From Siminovitchia thermophila (GTDB lineage Bacteria > Bacillota > Bacilli > Bacillales > Bacillaceae_C): 35,494 nt of DNA. Below, piece by piece: positions 26,749 to 32,531 of this stretch. The position numbers and the translations under genes are program-made. The notes beneath the pieces were generated by a model. It worked only from the letters and a program-made list of their open reading frames with translations. It was not told where the DNA came from and did no database searches. Location of the stretch: the NCBI RefSeq assembly GCF_016909185.1, contig NZ_JAFBFH010000042.1:1-35494 (forward strand), given 5' to 3'. How positions within the stretch are numbered: position 1 is the stretch's first letter; every line of letters starts with the position of its first letter.

Positions 26749-26767
26749 ATTAAAACATTGTTTTATT
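26749..26767 (-). promoter_or_regulatory. Probable IclR/KdgR-type operator before iclR
   Basis: ATTAAAACATTGTTTTATT matches the KdgR consensus AATRAAAYRNYRTTTYATT at 18 of 19 positions and contains the perfect dyad TAAAAC-ATT-GTTTTA. It ends about 20 bases before the preferred iclR start, a position typical for autoregulation. Confidence 0.62.
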
Positions 26768-27049
26768 ATTTTTTCATATTATAATCGAAGCGAAGCATAA
26801 AAGTCAAATAAATATAGTTAAAATTTTTTCTACAATGACATGAAAAATGTGAGAAATCGGACATAACACAATCTAGCTTAAGCGCCGCATCCTGCCCAAA
26901 TAAATGAGCATTCCACACTTGAGCGATAACAAAAACTCGACTAAATGAAATCAAAAAATAGCCTAAACGACCTCAAGTGAGGGATGAAAAAAAACCGCAA
27001 ATCTCGCGGTACAAAAGTTGAAAATGATTCATTCCATTGTTCATTAAGG
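26768..27049. other. Intergenic stretch without a recognisable gene
   Basis: AT-rich on the iclR side (probably carrying the operon promoter), then featureless. Short frames on both strands have no ribosome sites. Nothing else was seen. Confidence 0.4.
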
Positions 27050-27061
27050 AACAGCGGAGAG

Positions 27062-28105
27062 CTAACTCTCCACTGTTTTGGAACGTTCGTTTTGCGCTTC
27101 AGATCGTTTCTTTCTGTCTGTTACCTCAAGGACATCAAGCAAAAACACAAAAACCGGAATCCCGATGATCAGCCCCCAAACCCCAAAAAAGTGTTGCGAG
27201 AATATCAGGACGATGAATGTATAGAAAACGGGCAAATCCGTTTTGGCCGACATGAACTTCGGATTTAATACATACGCCTCAACCGCATGAATGATCGCAA
27301 TGGCCGCCACAACATAAACGACCTTAATCAAGCCACCGATCGAATAGGCGATCAAGCAAAGCGGAATCAAGGAAATGATCACACCCGCAACCGGAATGAG
27401 TCCCAGAAAAAAAACCATGAGCGCCAATACAAATAGCTGAGGAAAATCCAAGATCACGAGCGCCACCATTGTCAAAAAACAATTGACAAGGGCGATCATA
27501 AACTGGACTTCTATCACCTTGCCAAAGGTACGCGTAAATTTTTTTCCGAAAAACTCAAGCTCAAAATAAAAGGGAGCGAGCTTACTGCTTTTAAATTTTG
27601 CCGTAAATTCTTGTAAACGGGGCTTTTCCAGCAAGAAAAACAAGCTCAATACCAAAGCGATCATCACGTGGATACTTATTTTGCTAATATCCGTAAACGA
27701 TTTGATCAGAAAAGAAAAGCCATTTTCCAAATAGGACACGATTTGATTTTTGGAAATAACCGCTTCGATATACTTGATCACAGTATTGTCGTGCGGCTGC
27801 GTGTAAAAAGCGTTGACTTGTTTAATCAACTGGCTTATTTCCAAAGTTAAAATGGGAAGATATTTCACAAGCCCGTATGCCAGCACACCGACAATGACCG
27901 TATACATAAACAAAACGAGCAGCTTCCGGTTAACTGGAATTCGCTTTGCGGTGAATTCAATCAGGCGATTCATTAAATACGAAAAGATAAAGGTCAGTAA
28001 AATCAAGTTCATCATACTTCTCATGCTGTATAAAATCAGGACAATCAAAGCAAAAATAATGATGCGTTTGACCCCTTTTTTTTGAAATATTTCCATGATG
28101 CCCAT
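27062..28105 (-). CDS. AI-2E family transporter (PerM/YdiK-like membrane protein)
   Basis: Polytopic membrane protein of the AI-2E/PerM family with about eight hydrophobic segments: two near the N-terminus, one at about 60-80, a long amphipathic central region (residues 85-190), then a cluster with the family motif FFLGLIPVAGVIISLIPLCL and a late VYVVAAIAIIHAVEAYVLNPKFMSAKT. The VLNPK motif is diagnostic. Length 347 aa is normal. Members export small molecules or act as Na+(Li+)/H+ antiporters; the autoinducer role is not general. AAGGGGAC precedes ATG, and a TATAAT on the minus strand at 28146-28151 is a likely -10 box. It is a single gene, separate from the operon downstream. Confidence 0.88.
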   Translation of the reverse strand: MGIMEIFQKKGVKRIIIFALIVLILYSMRSMMNLILLTFIFSYLMNRLIEFTAKRIPVNRKLLVLFMYTVIVGVLAYGLVKYLPILTLEISQLIKQVNAFYTQPHDNTVIKYIEAVISKNQIVSYLENGFSFLIKSFTDISKISIHVMIALVLSLFFLLEKPRLQEFTAKFKSSKLAPFYFELEFFGKKFTRTFGKVIEVQFMIALVNCFLTMVALVILDFPQLFVLALMVFFLGLIPVAGVIISLIPLCLIAYSIGGLIKVVYVVAAIAIIHAVEAYVLNPKFMSAKTDLPVFYTFIVLIFSQHFFGVWGLIIGIPVFVFLLDVLEVTDRKKRSEAQNERSKTVES

Positions 28106-28240
28106 TCAGTTCGTGTCCCCTTGTCTATATATCTCTGATCCCTCTATTATAACAATGATCCCGTTCTGGCAGGAAATTAGTTTTAAAAAAACACATCAGT
28201 CTTTTTTGGAACAATCAGGAACCACTTGCAAAAAAAATGA

Positions 28241-28269
28241 TTGAAAAATGGTTGTAGATGTACTATTAT
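28241..28269 (+). promoter_or_regulatory. Promoter of tRNA-Thr
   Basis: TTGAAA, a 17-base spacer and TATTAT end 23 bases before the tRNA 5' end, a sigma-A type promoter. Confidence 0.6.
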
Positions 28270-28292
28270 TTGTATGTGAATTTTTAAGAATT

Positions 28293-28365
28293 GCTGGTGT
28301 AGCACAGTTGGTAGTGCACGTCACTCGTAATGACGGGGTCGCAGGTTCAAATCCTGTCACCAGCA
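28293..28365 (+). tRNA. tRNA-Thr (anticodon CGT)
   Basis: The 73-base cloverleaf is complete: acceptor stem GCTGGTG/CACCAGC with discriminator A, D-loop AGTTGGTA, anticodon loop CTCGTAA on stem GTCA/TGAC (anticodon CGU, reading ACG), and T-loop GTTCAAATC. CCA is not encoded. Confidence 0.96.
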
Positions 28366-28369
28366 CTTG

Positions 28370-28417
28370 AAAACGACGTTGAAATGTCAACGATTCCGTA
28401 AATGTGGAGTCGTTTTT
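28370..28417 (+). terminator. Probable terminator after tRNA-Thr
   Basis: AAAACGAC pairs with GTCGTTTT, enclosing a small internal hairpin (GTTGA-AATG-TCAAC), and the stem ends in TTTTT. The branched shape lowers confidence. The rest of 28418-28639 shows no gene. Confidence 0.5.
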
Positions 28418-28639
28418 CCTTGACAGCAAGCTCGTTCCCCATCGGCTTCGTAAAAAGTGTGTGGTGATGATCTCGTCCATTCAATTTAGAATCCGCAAGA
28501 ACCCTTTGCGCCATCTTAAAATCGAAAGACTGCACGGGGAGTGTGCTGGCCAGACCACTATTTCACTATGGATGATAGCTATTCGGCACCGCCAACGAGC
28601 CGGGCGGAAACATCATCCCGATATGCGAATGCTGATGCA

Positions 28640-28668
28640 TTGTCTGCTGAGAACTTTTACCGTATAAT
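28640..28668 (+). promoter_or_regulatory. Promoter of tRNA-Ser
   Basis: TTGTCT, an exact 17-base spacer and a perfect TATAAT end 23 bases before the tRNA-Ser 5' end. Confidence 0.65.
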
Positions 28669-28691
28669 AGCTTTGTTCCACCTCTTAAAAT

Positions 28692-28781
28692 GGAGAAGTA
28701 CCCAAGTCCGGCTGAAGGGGATGCACTCGAAATGCATTAGGGCGGGCAACCGCCGCGTGGGTTCGAATCCCACCTTCTCCG
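28692..28781 (+). tRNA. tRNA-Ser (anticodon CGA)
   Basis: A 90-base class II tRNA: acceptor GGAGAAG/CTTCTCC with discriminator G, anticodon stem ATGCA/TGCAT around loop CTCGAAA (anticodon CGA, reading UCG), a long variable arm GGGCGGGCAACCGCC, and T-loop GTTCGAATC. CCA is not encoded. Its 3' end borders the mobile island, a common integration site. Confidence 0.96.
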
Positions 28782-28821
28782 CTCTACATTTTATTCCGAC
28801 TTAATATTAAGCGGAAAACCT

Positions 28822-28901
28822 TGATACACAAGGGGTTTGTGAGTTTTTGTGATTTTTCAATAAGCCTATAATTTTACTCATTTGTTACCAAAATGTTACC
28901 A
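28822..28901 (+). other. Possible attachment-site region of an integrated element
   Basis: About 40 bases after tRNA-Ser lies CCTTGATACACAAGG (imperfect dyad), and at 28883-28901 the octamer TGTTACCA is repeated directly, 11 bases apart, like recombinase arm-type sites. No copy of the tRNA 3' end and no integrase gene is present in the window, so the element's other boundary lies outside or is lost. Confidence 0.4.
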
Positions 28902-28904
28902 CGG

Positions 28905-28931
28905 AAAGAGAGTTAAAAGCTCTCTTTTTTT
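28905..28931 (+). terminator. Rho-independent terminator downstream of tRNA-Ser
   Basis: AAAGAGAG pairs with CTCTCTTT around loop TTAAAAG and is followed by further T residues on the plus strand. Confidence 0.75.
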
Positions 28932-29014
28932 ATTTCCCCATAAAGAATAATAAAATTTCAAACTCCTATCGAGGGCTCTTTTTATTCAAAAAAACATTAC
29001 CTTATTAAAGCGTT

Positions 29015-29074
29015 ATGGAAAGAAAAGCAGAACAAGGGGAATTAAGAAAGAAATATCGACCATACGATGAATAA
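29015..29074 (+). pseudogene. Very short phage-like frame, probable fragment
   Basis: A 19-codon frame beginning ATG and giving MERKAEQGELRKKYRPYDE then TAA. It has no good ribosome site. The highly charged, Arg/Lys-rich sequence is unlike random AT-rich translation, and I read it as a remnant of a phage gene. The remaining parts of 28932-29145 contain nothing I can name. Confidence 0.3.
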
Positions 29075-29145
29075 AGCCCTGGTTTACTGGGTTTAATTTC
29101 TGTATTCAATTGGAAATTTTTACAAAAAACCATAAAATGCTTATT

Positions 29146-29171
29146 TTGTTTTACTATGCATAGTAAAACAA
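29146..29171. promoter_or_regulatory. 26-bp perfect palindrome before the phage-type micro-genes
   Basis: The half-site TTGTTTTACTATG is followed directly by its exact inverse complement, without spacer. Its end lies a few bases before GAAAGGAGGTGA. Being gapless it is a poor RNA terminator loop, and it looks like a dimeric repressor or activator operator controlling the micro-gene run. Confidence 0.55.
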
Positions 29172-29197
29172 GGTATAGAAAGGAGGTGAAGGAGGGG

Positions 29198-29331
29198 ATG
29201 ACTTAGGCAAAATAATAGCCCTAGCAATTTCAATTCTAACTGTTCGTCAATTATGGCTCACCAACCAGAATACGAAACTAGAAATTGAAAAGCTAAGGCT
29301 AGAAAAATCCAGAAGGAGACGGGGAGGATAA
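29198..29331 (+). pseudogene. Small phage-type membrane-anchored protein, frameshifted at its start
   Basis: A strong ribosome site (AAAGGAGGTGAAGGAGGG) leads to ATG-ACT-TAG, which stops at once. If one base is added after ATGAC the frame continues for about 42 residues: LGKIIALAISILTVRQLWL, then a charged helix TKLEIEKLRLEKSRRRRGG. This is a typical phage micro-protein with one N-terminal membrane helix and a basic tail. A single-base deletion has probably killed it. Confidence 0.5.
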
Positions 29332-29364
29332 CTCCCCTCTCTCCCCTAAGTATACCACAATAAC

Positions 29365-29511
29365 ATGGATATATTAACAATCGGCATTATTGTTGTTTGG
29401 ATACTTGCGACCCCCATATTTATTCGTTACCTGTTTTTAAATGCAAGGAAAAAGAGGCTAATGAAGGAGGCTGAAAAGCTTGCAAAGGAACAGACAAACC
29501 GAAGCAAATAA
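29365..29511 (+). CDS. Small single-pass membrane protein, phage type (48 aa)
   Basis: Frame from ATG giving an N-terminal hydrophobic helix (MDILTIGIIVVWILATPIFI) followed by a basic, helical tail (NARKKRLMKEAEKLAKEQ). It has the same layout as the broken gene just upstream. No strong ribosome site precedes ATG. The end overlaps the next frame by 32 bases. Function unknown; such genes are common between early and packaging genes of Bacillus phages. Confidence 0.5.
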   Translation: MDILTIGIIVVWILATPIFIRYLFLNARKKRLMKEAEKLAKEQTNRSK

Positions 29512-29665
29512 AAAATGGCAGCAGAAAAACAAAGAACGTGCCAAATATTTAAGCGATCGCTCTAGGGCAAGGAGCTTCATACGGAATCAAGCGACACTTG
29601 AGGACGTTGAGGAGCTTAAAAAGCTTCTCGATGATCGTGAGGAGTTGTTAAAAAATGAAAATTAA
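29480..29665 (+). CDS. Small basic phage protein (61 aa)
   Basis: TTG start with AAGGAGG upstream (29464-29470). The product is highly charged and helical: TEANKKWQQKNKERAKYLSD, then RSRARSFIRNQATLEDVEEL and a Lys/Glu-rich end. This pattern (NKKWQ-KN-E-A-Y-R-RS--RSFIRN-AT--DLEEL) is one I associate with small proteins encoded before terminase genes in Bacillus phages; from memory only. It overlaps both neighbours. Confidence 0.6.
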   Translation: MQRNRQTEANKKWQQKNKERAKYLSDRSRARSFIRNQATLEDVEELKKLLDDREELLKNEN

Positions 29666-29750
29666 AATCGGCCCCCGTAAACCCAGCCTTAAAAAGCGTA
29701 TCAGCGGACAACGTTTTTACACGGAATATGACTGGAACAACAAAAAATAA
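29655..29750 (+). pseudogene. 5' fragment of a phage gene (31 codons)
   Basis: ATG overlaps the end of the upstream frame. The product starts MKIKIGPRKPSLKKRISG, a very basic N-terminus I associate with a conserved phage protein that is normally longer. After ISG the sequence changes character (QRFYTEYDWNNKK) and stops, so a deletion or insertion junction probably lies near 29708. Confidence 0.45.
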
Positions 29751-29769
29751 AGAAGGGAAAGTGATTGGT

Positions 29770-30165
29770 ATGACTTTTAAAGATACGAAATATCTTCATA
29801 TTTATGCTCAATACATGCCACACCACGAGTCATTTATAGTGGGGAATAAAACAGCATTATTAGAATTAAAAAGAGTGATTGATGTAGCATTAAGTACGGG
29901 AGAGTCTCAAGGTGATTTTTCTGCATCTGATGGAGAGGGTTATGAAGTAATTGTGATAAAAGTTTCAGATGACAGCATGAAGTTATTTGAATCACTTGAA
30001 ATGCCTTATACAGAACAATACGGAGAAATTAATAACCATATGTATTTTGTGAATGAAACGAAAGATAACAGTACACCTCATCCTCCTGCGATCTTGTTGA
30101 AAAATAAAAATGAGGATGGGAAACAAGTAAAAAATCATCGGAATTGGTACAAATCCAGAAAGTAA
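29770..30165 (+). CDS. Unknown 131-aa soluble protein
   Basis: Not recognised. From ATG at 29770 the product begins MTFKDTKYLHIYAQYMPHHE and contains LELKRVIDVALSTG and YEVIVIKVSDDSMKLFESLEMPY, suggesting a small alpha/beta fold; the last 20 residues are basic and may be altered by the nearby IS. AGAAGGG lies about 12 bases upstream; GTG at 29761 and ATG at 29728 are alternative starts. An adjacent frame is also open through the C-terminal region (reading IIGIGTNPESKTAWNQWY), so a frameshift in the A-run near 30130 is possible. It sits between phage micro-genes and the IS and looks like cargo. Confidence 0.5.
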   Translation: MTFKDTKYLHIYAQYMPHHESFIVGNKTALLELKRVIDVALSTGESQGDFSASDGEGYEVIVIKVSDDSMKLFESLEMPYTEQYGEINNHMYFVNETKDNSTPHPPAILLKNKNEDGKQVKNHRNWYKSRK

Positions 30166-30190
30166 AACCGCATGGAATCAGTGGTACTTA

Positions 30191-30228
30191 CCCCCGAAAG
30201 TTAGAGTAGAAAATCTAATTTTCGGGGG
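30191..30228 (+). promoter_or_regulatory. Hairpin at the IS left end covering the transposase ribosome site
   Basis: CCCCCGAAAGTTAGA pairs with TCTAATTTTCGGGGG (one G-U) around an 8-base loop and is followed by TGTTTTT-ATG. It can end transcripts entering from outside and hides the GGGGG segment that would serve as ribosome site of orfA, which is a way of keeping transposition low. Confidence 0.65.
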
Positions 30229-30235
30229 TGTTTTT

Positions 30236-30793
30236 ATGGCTAAATATAATGAGGAATTTAAAATAAAGCTTGTCACCGAGTATTTATATGGCAACCTAGG
30301 ATATAAATCATTGGCAAAAAAATATAATATGGGTAGTGAAACACCAATAGTTGAATGGGTGAAAGTGTATAAATCTCAGGGAATGGATGGGTTAAAAAGA
30401 AAGCAAACTAGGGAAATGTATCCTGTCCAATTTAAATTAGATACGATACAATTTGTGTTAAAGACAGGTGCTTCTTATTTAGAAACTGCTGTTCAATTTA
30501 AATTGAACAACCCTTCCTTAATTAGACGCTGGATGAAAGAATTTAAGGAACAAGGTGTAGAAGGCCTGAAACCAAAGGGGGAGTCTTCTATGTCCAAGAA
30601 ACCCAATAAACCAAAGAAAAAGGAAGAAATAAAGTTAACACGTGAAGAAGAGCTGGAACGTGAGAATGAACTACTAAGGCTAGAAAATGCGTATCTAAAA
30701 AAGTTGCGAGCTTTTCGGGAGAATCCGAATGCCTTCCACGAAAAGCACAGGCAAAGGTGGCATTCGAACTTAAAGAAGAAGGATTCCGATTAA
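30236..30793 (+). CDS. IS150-type OrfA (DNA-binding part of transposase)
   Basis: 185-aa protein with two helix-turn-helix units (EFKIKLVTEYLYGNLGYKSLAKKY and PVQFKLDTIQFVLKTGASYLETA), then a Lys/Glu-rich leucine-zipper region (REEELERENELLRLENAYLKKL) used for multimerisation. The layout is standard for OrfA of the IS150 subgroup. The A-AAA-AAG slippery heptamer at 30697-30703 lies near its end; slipping one base back here joins it to OrfB. Confidence 0.88.
   Translation: MAKYNEEFKIKLVTEYLYGNLGYKSLAKKYNMGSETPIVEWVKVYKSQGMDGLKRKQTREMYPVQFKLDTIQFVLKTGASYLETAVQFKLNNPSLIRRWMKEFKEQGVEGLKPKGESSMSKKPNKPKKKEEIKLTREEELERENELLRLENAYLKKLRAFRENPNAFHEKHRQRWHSNLKKKDSD
30697..30703 (+). other. Programmed -1 frameshift heptamer (A AAA AAG)
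   Basis: The heptamer is in the correct phase relative to orfA (CTA AAA AAG). After a -1 slip the ribosome reads KKVASFSGESECL and passes into orfB without a stop, giving the OrfAB fusion. Confidence 0.7.
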
Positions 30794-31530
30794 AACATAT
30801 TCTCCTTGTTGTGGGTATTCCTGAAGCAACCTATCACTATCATGTAAAAAACTTCGGTAAAGAAGATGCGGATGCAGAAATAAAAGAACTCATTAGACAC
30901 CTATTTAAGCAATTCCATGAACGCTATGGTTATAAACGAATCACAAAAGAATTAAAGAAATTAGGACATTGCGTTAATCATAAAAAAGTGTATCGACTTA
31001 TGCGGGAATTAAGTCTGAAATGTGTTAAATTTATGCGGAAATATCGGAAATACAACTCCTATAAGGGAAGGGTTGGAAAGGTAGCGAAAAACCTTCTATC
31101 CCGCCGTTTTAACACATCTATTCCTCTTCAAAAATTAGTAACTGACATTACAGAATTCAAATGTCTAGGCGAAGAGAAGTTGTATTTAAACCCTATTCTA
31201 GACCTTTATAATGGAGAAATTATTTCGTTTGGAATTAAGAAACGTCCAACATTGGATCTTGTCATGGAACCTTTAGACGAAACAATTGAGATCATAAAGA
31301 ATCACGCAACCTACCGTACTACCGTCCACTCGGATCAAGGGTGGCATTACCAACACAAACAATGGGTTAAAACATTAAAGAAAAATAAAGTATTCCAAAG
31401 CATGTCACGTAAAGCAGCCTGCGCAGACAACGCCTCGATGGAGAATTTCTTTGGCATTTTAAAGCAAGAAATGTATTATGGGGGAAAACTAGTAAGCTAT
31501 GAGGAGTTAAAGAGGAGAATAGAAGACTAA
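30757..31530 (+). pseudogene. IS150-type OrfB (DDE transposase), ends at a premature stop
   Basis: The integrase core is recognisable: HERYGYKRITKELKK, first Asp in LVTDITEFK, second Asp in TVHSDQGWHYQ, and Glu in NASMENFFGILKQEMYYG. The frame stops at TAA after RRIED; the next codons in the same frame still read IYWYNNER, which normally follows (DYIYWYNNER), so the stop replaces a Tyr codon. Beyond NNER the IS tail is gone. The product lacks its C-terminal helix and is probably inactive. Confidence 0.85.
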
Positions 31531-31532
31531 AT

Positions 31533-31712
31533 CTACTGGTATAACAATGAACGATCCAAAGAACTGCGGATTGCAATAACAGGAACATTATATTGATACC
31601 CGGAACCTTTCACGTCTAAGTCAATCCCATGGTGGCTCCGTCTACTTGGAGTCCGAAAGCCTGATGTTACTACAAAATCCCCTCGTAATGGCCAAATAAA
31701 ACTCAATTGCAA
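31533..31712 (-). pseudogene. M23 family endopeptidase fragment (N-terminal part of a phage lysin-like gene)
   Basis: From TTG at 31712 (AGGATG upstream) the minus strand encodes LSFIWPLRGDFVVTSGFRTP, SRRSHHGIDLDV and then VPVIAI. This is the start of an M23 (LytM) domain: W-P------TSGFG-R and the zinc ligands H-x3-D in HHGID. After IAI the match ends where the DNA joins the IS tail, and the frame runs to a stop in IS sequence. Only about 45 residues of the domain remain, so it is non-functional. Confidence 0.65.
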
Positions 31713-31733
31713 ACATCCTATATATTAGTTATA

Positions 31734-31780
31734 GAACGTACGCTCCCATTCATTATAACACAAAAAGGTAACGCATGTTC
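31734..31780 (-). promoter_or_regulatory. Promoter flanked by two SOS (LexA) box-like sequences
   Basis: On the minus strand GAACATGCGTT (31770-31780) and, from the other strand, GAACGTACGCTC (31734-31745) each match 7 of 8 core bases of the Bacillus LexA site GAAC-N4-GTTC. Between them lies a perfect TATAAT (31752-31757). The arrangement resembles the damage-inducible promoters of prophage repair genes (yolD/uvrX type), but the gene now downstream is the truncated M23 piece. Confidence 0.45.
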
Positions 31781-31789
31781 CGTTTTCGA

Positions 31790-31981
31790 TTAAATTTTTA
31801 CCCTCTCATCATTGATGCATGTGTGAATGGCCATCTTTTCCATCTGAATTCGATTTGAAGTATCCTCAATCAAAACCTCTAATTCACTATGCCTTTTAAA
31901 AAAATCTAGGAATCCTTTGGCGTTATTTTTTGGCCGGGGACCGGGCAGGGGACTCGATCGTCCAGATTTTAAATGTAAAAA
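31790..31981 (-). pseudogene. C-terminal fragment of an unidentified gene
   Basis: Minus-strand frame without a start, reading KSGRSSPLPGPRPKNNAKG, then FLDFFKRHSELEVLIEDTSN and MEKMAIHTCINDERVKI, ending in TAA. The second half looks like real protein (amphipathic, balanced codons), while the Pro/Gly-rich beginning may be non-coding. I cannot name the family. It is probably a leftover of the gene that preceded the SOS-type promoter. Confidence 0.28.
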
Positions 31982-31999
31982 TCACGTAAGGGGGGTGTG

Positions 32000-32107
32000 T
32001 TGACAGCTATGCACAGAACAGATGTTGGCATTGATAAAATCAAGGATTACATGATGTCTAGGATTAATAGAAGCAATCCTGTAGAAGTGGAAAAAGTCGG
32101 TAGGTAA
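32000..32107 (+). pseudogene. P27-family phage terminase small subunit, N-terminal fragment
   Basis: A strong ribosome site (AAGGGGGG) precedes TTG at 32000. The product MTAMHRTDVGIDKIKDYMMS followed by NPVEVEKVGR is the N-terminus of P27-type small terminases as I recall them (D---I-DYMMSRI---NPVEVEKV-RY). Right after VGR the frame meets TAA where a Tyr is expected and the similarity ends. Only 35 residues remain, so DNA packaging function is lost. Confidence 0.55.
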
Positions 32108-32198
32108 CTTTTGGGGGGACTTCTTCTTCTATAGGTCAAGATTATTAGTACGATTGATGCAATAAAATGAATTAAAGTTGAAATATTTAATACCACAG

Positions 32199-32531
32199 TT
32201 ACCATCTTTCATCGTCCCATTTCGGTTTCTTACGTTTGAATATCCTACCTTTTTTGACATTGTGGTGATAGACGCACAGAGTCTCAAGGTTGTCCAAGAC
32301 CAGTGCCAATTGATGATATTGTTCTATTGAATACTTATGGTCTACATTAAGGACAATCTCTTTGCGCTTTCCTTCTTCCTTAACAGAATCAACAGTGACT
32401 TTACCTTCGCGCTTACACCACTCACATTCATAGTTGTCACGTTCGAGTGCCAGCTGCCTTAACTCTTGCCAAGCTGATGAATGGTAGAACTTCTTCTTTT
32501 GTTCAGGTGTTTTGTATTCAGTCTGTGGCAT
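32199..32531 (-). CDS. Phage HNH endonuclease
   Basis: Small HNH nuclease of the type encoded next to terminase genes, where it assists DNA packaging. Motifs: FYHSSAWQELRQLALERDNY, a CEWC zinc knuckle, then NVDHKYSI (first His), DNLETLC (Asn) and VYHHNVKKG (last His). Length 110 aa is typical. It overlaps the upstream 78-aa gene by 14 bases. It is on the opposite strand from the terminase fragment at 32000; the usual order is HNH and small terminase in tandem, so the region has been rearranged. Confidence 0.9.
   Translation of the reverse strand: MPQTEYKTPEQKKKFYHSSAWQELRQLALERDNYECEWCKREGKVTVDSVKEEGKRKEIVLNVDHKYSIEQYHQLALVLDNLETLCVYHHNVKKGRIFKRKKPKWDDERW

Larger units (their letters stand above)
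30182..31560 (+). mobile_element. IS3-family (IS150 subgroup) insertion sequence, right end missing
   Basis: The left end TGGTACTTACCCCCGAAAG at 30182 has the TG start and ACCCCC-AAAGTTAGA core typical of IS150-type ends. Two overlapping frames encode the transposase. No matching right inverted repeat (reverse complement of that end) is found after the transposase; the IS sequence stops at the tail of YNNER near 31556 and passes into an unrelated M23 peptidase fragment. The element is therefore truncated, and a stop codon in orfB makes it inactive. Confidence 0.85.

Noticed and set aside
27050-27077. Hairpin AACAGCGGAGAG/CTCTCCACTGTT across the stop codon of the AI-2E gene
   Set aside because: A good stem, but on the minus strand it is followed by GTTCCTTAA without a T-run, and no plus-strand gene ends here. 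Not called as a terminator.
28196-28480. 94-residue minus-strand frame reading LVTGFEPATPSLRVTC
   Set aside because: It is the antisense translation of tRNA-Thr, a well-known spurious protein in databases.
32105-32122. TAACTTTTGGGGGGACTT resembling the right end of an IS150-type element
   Set aside because: It partly matches the reverse complement of the left end at 30182, but the sequence to its left is terminase rather than transposase, and several positions differ. Likely chance, or at most a trace of an older insertion.
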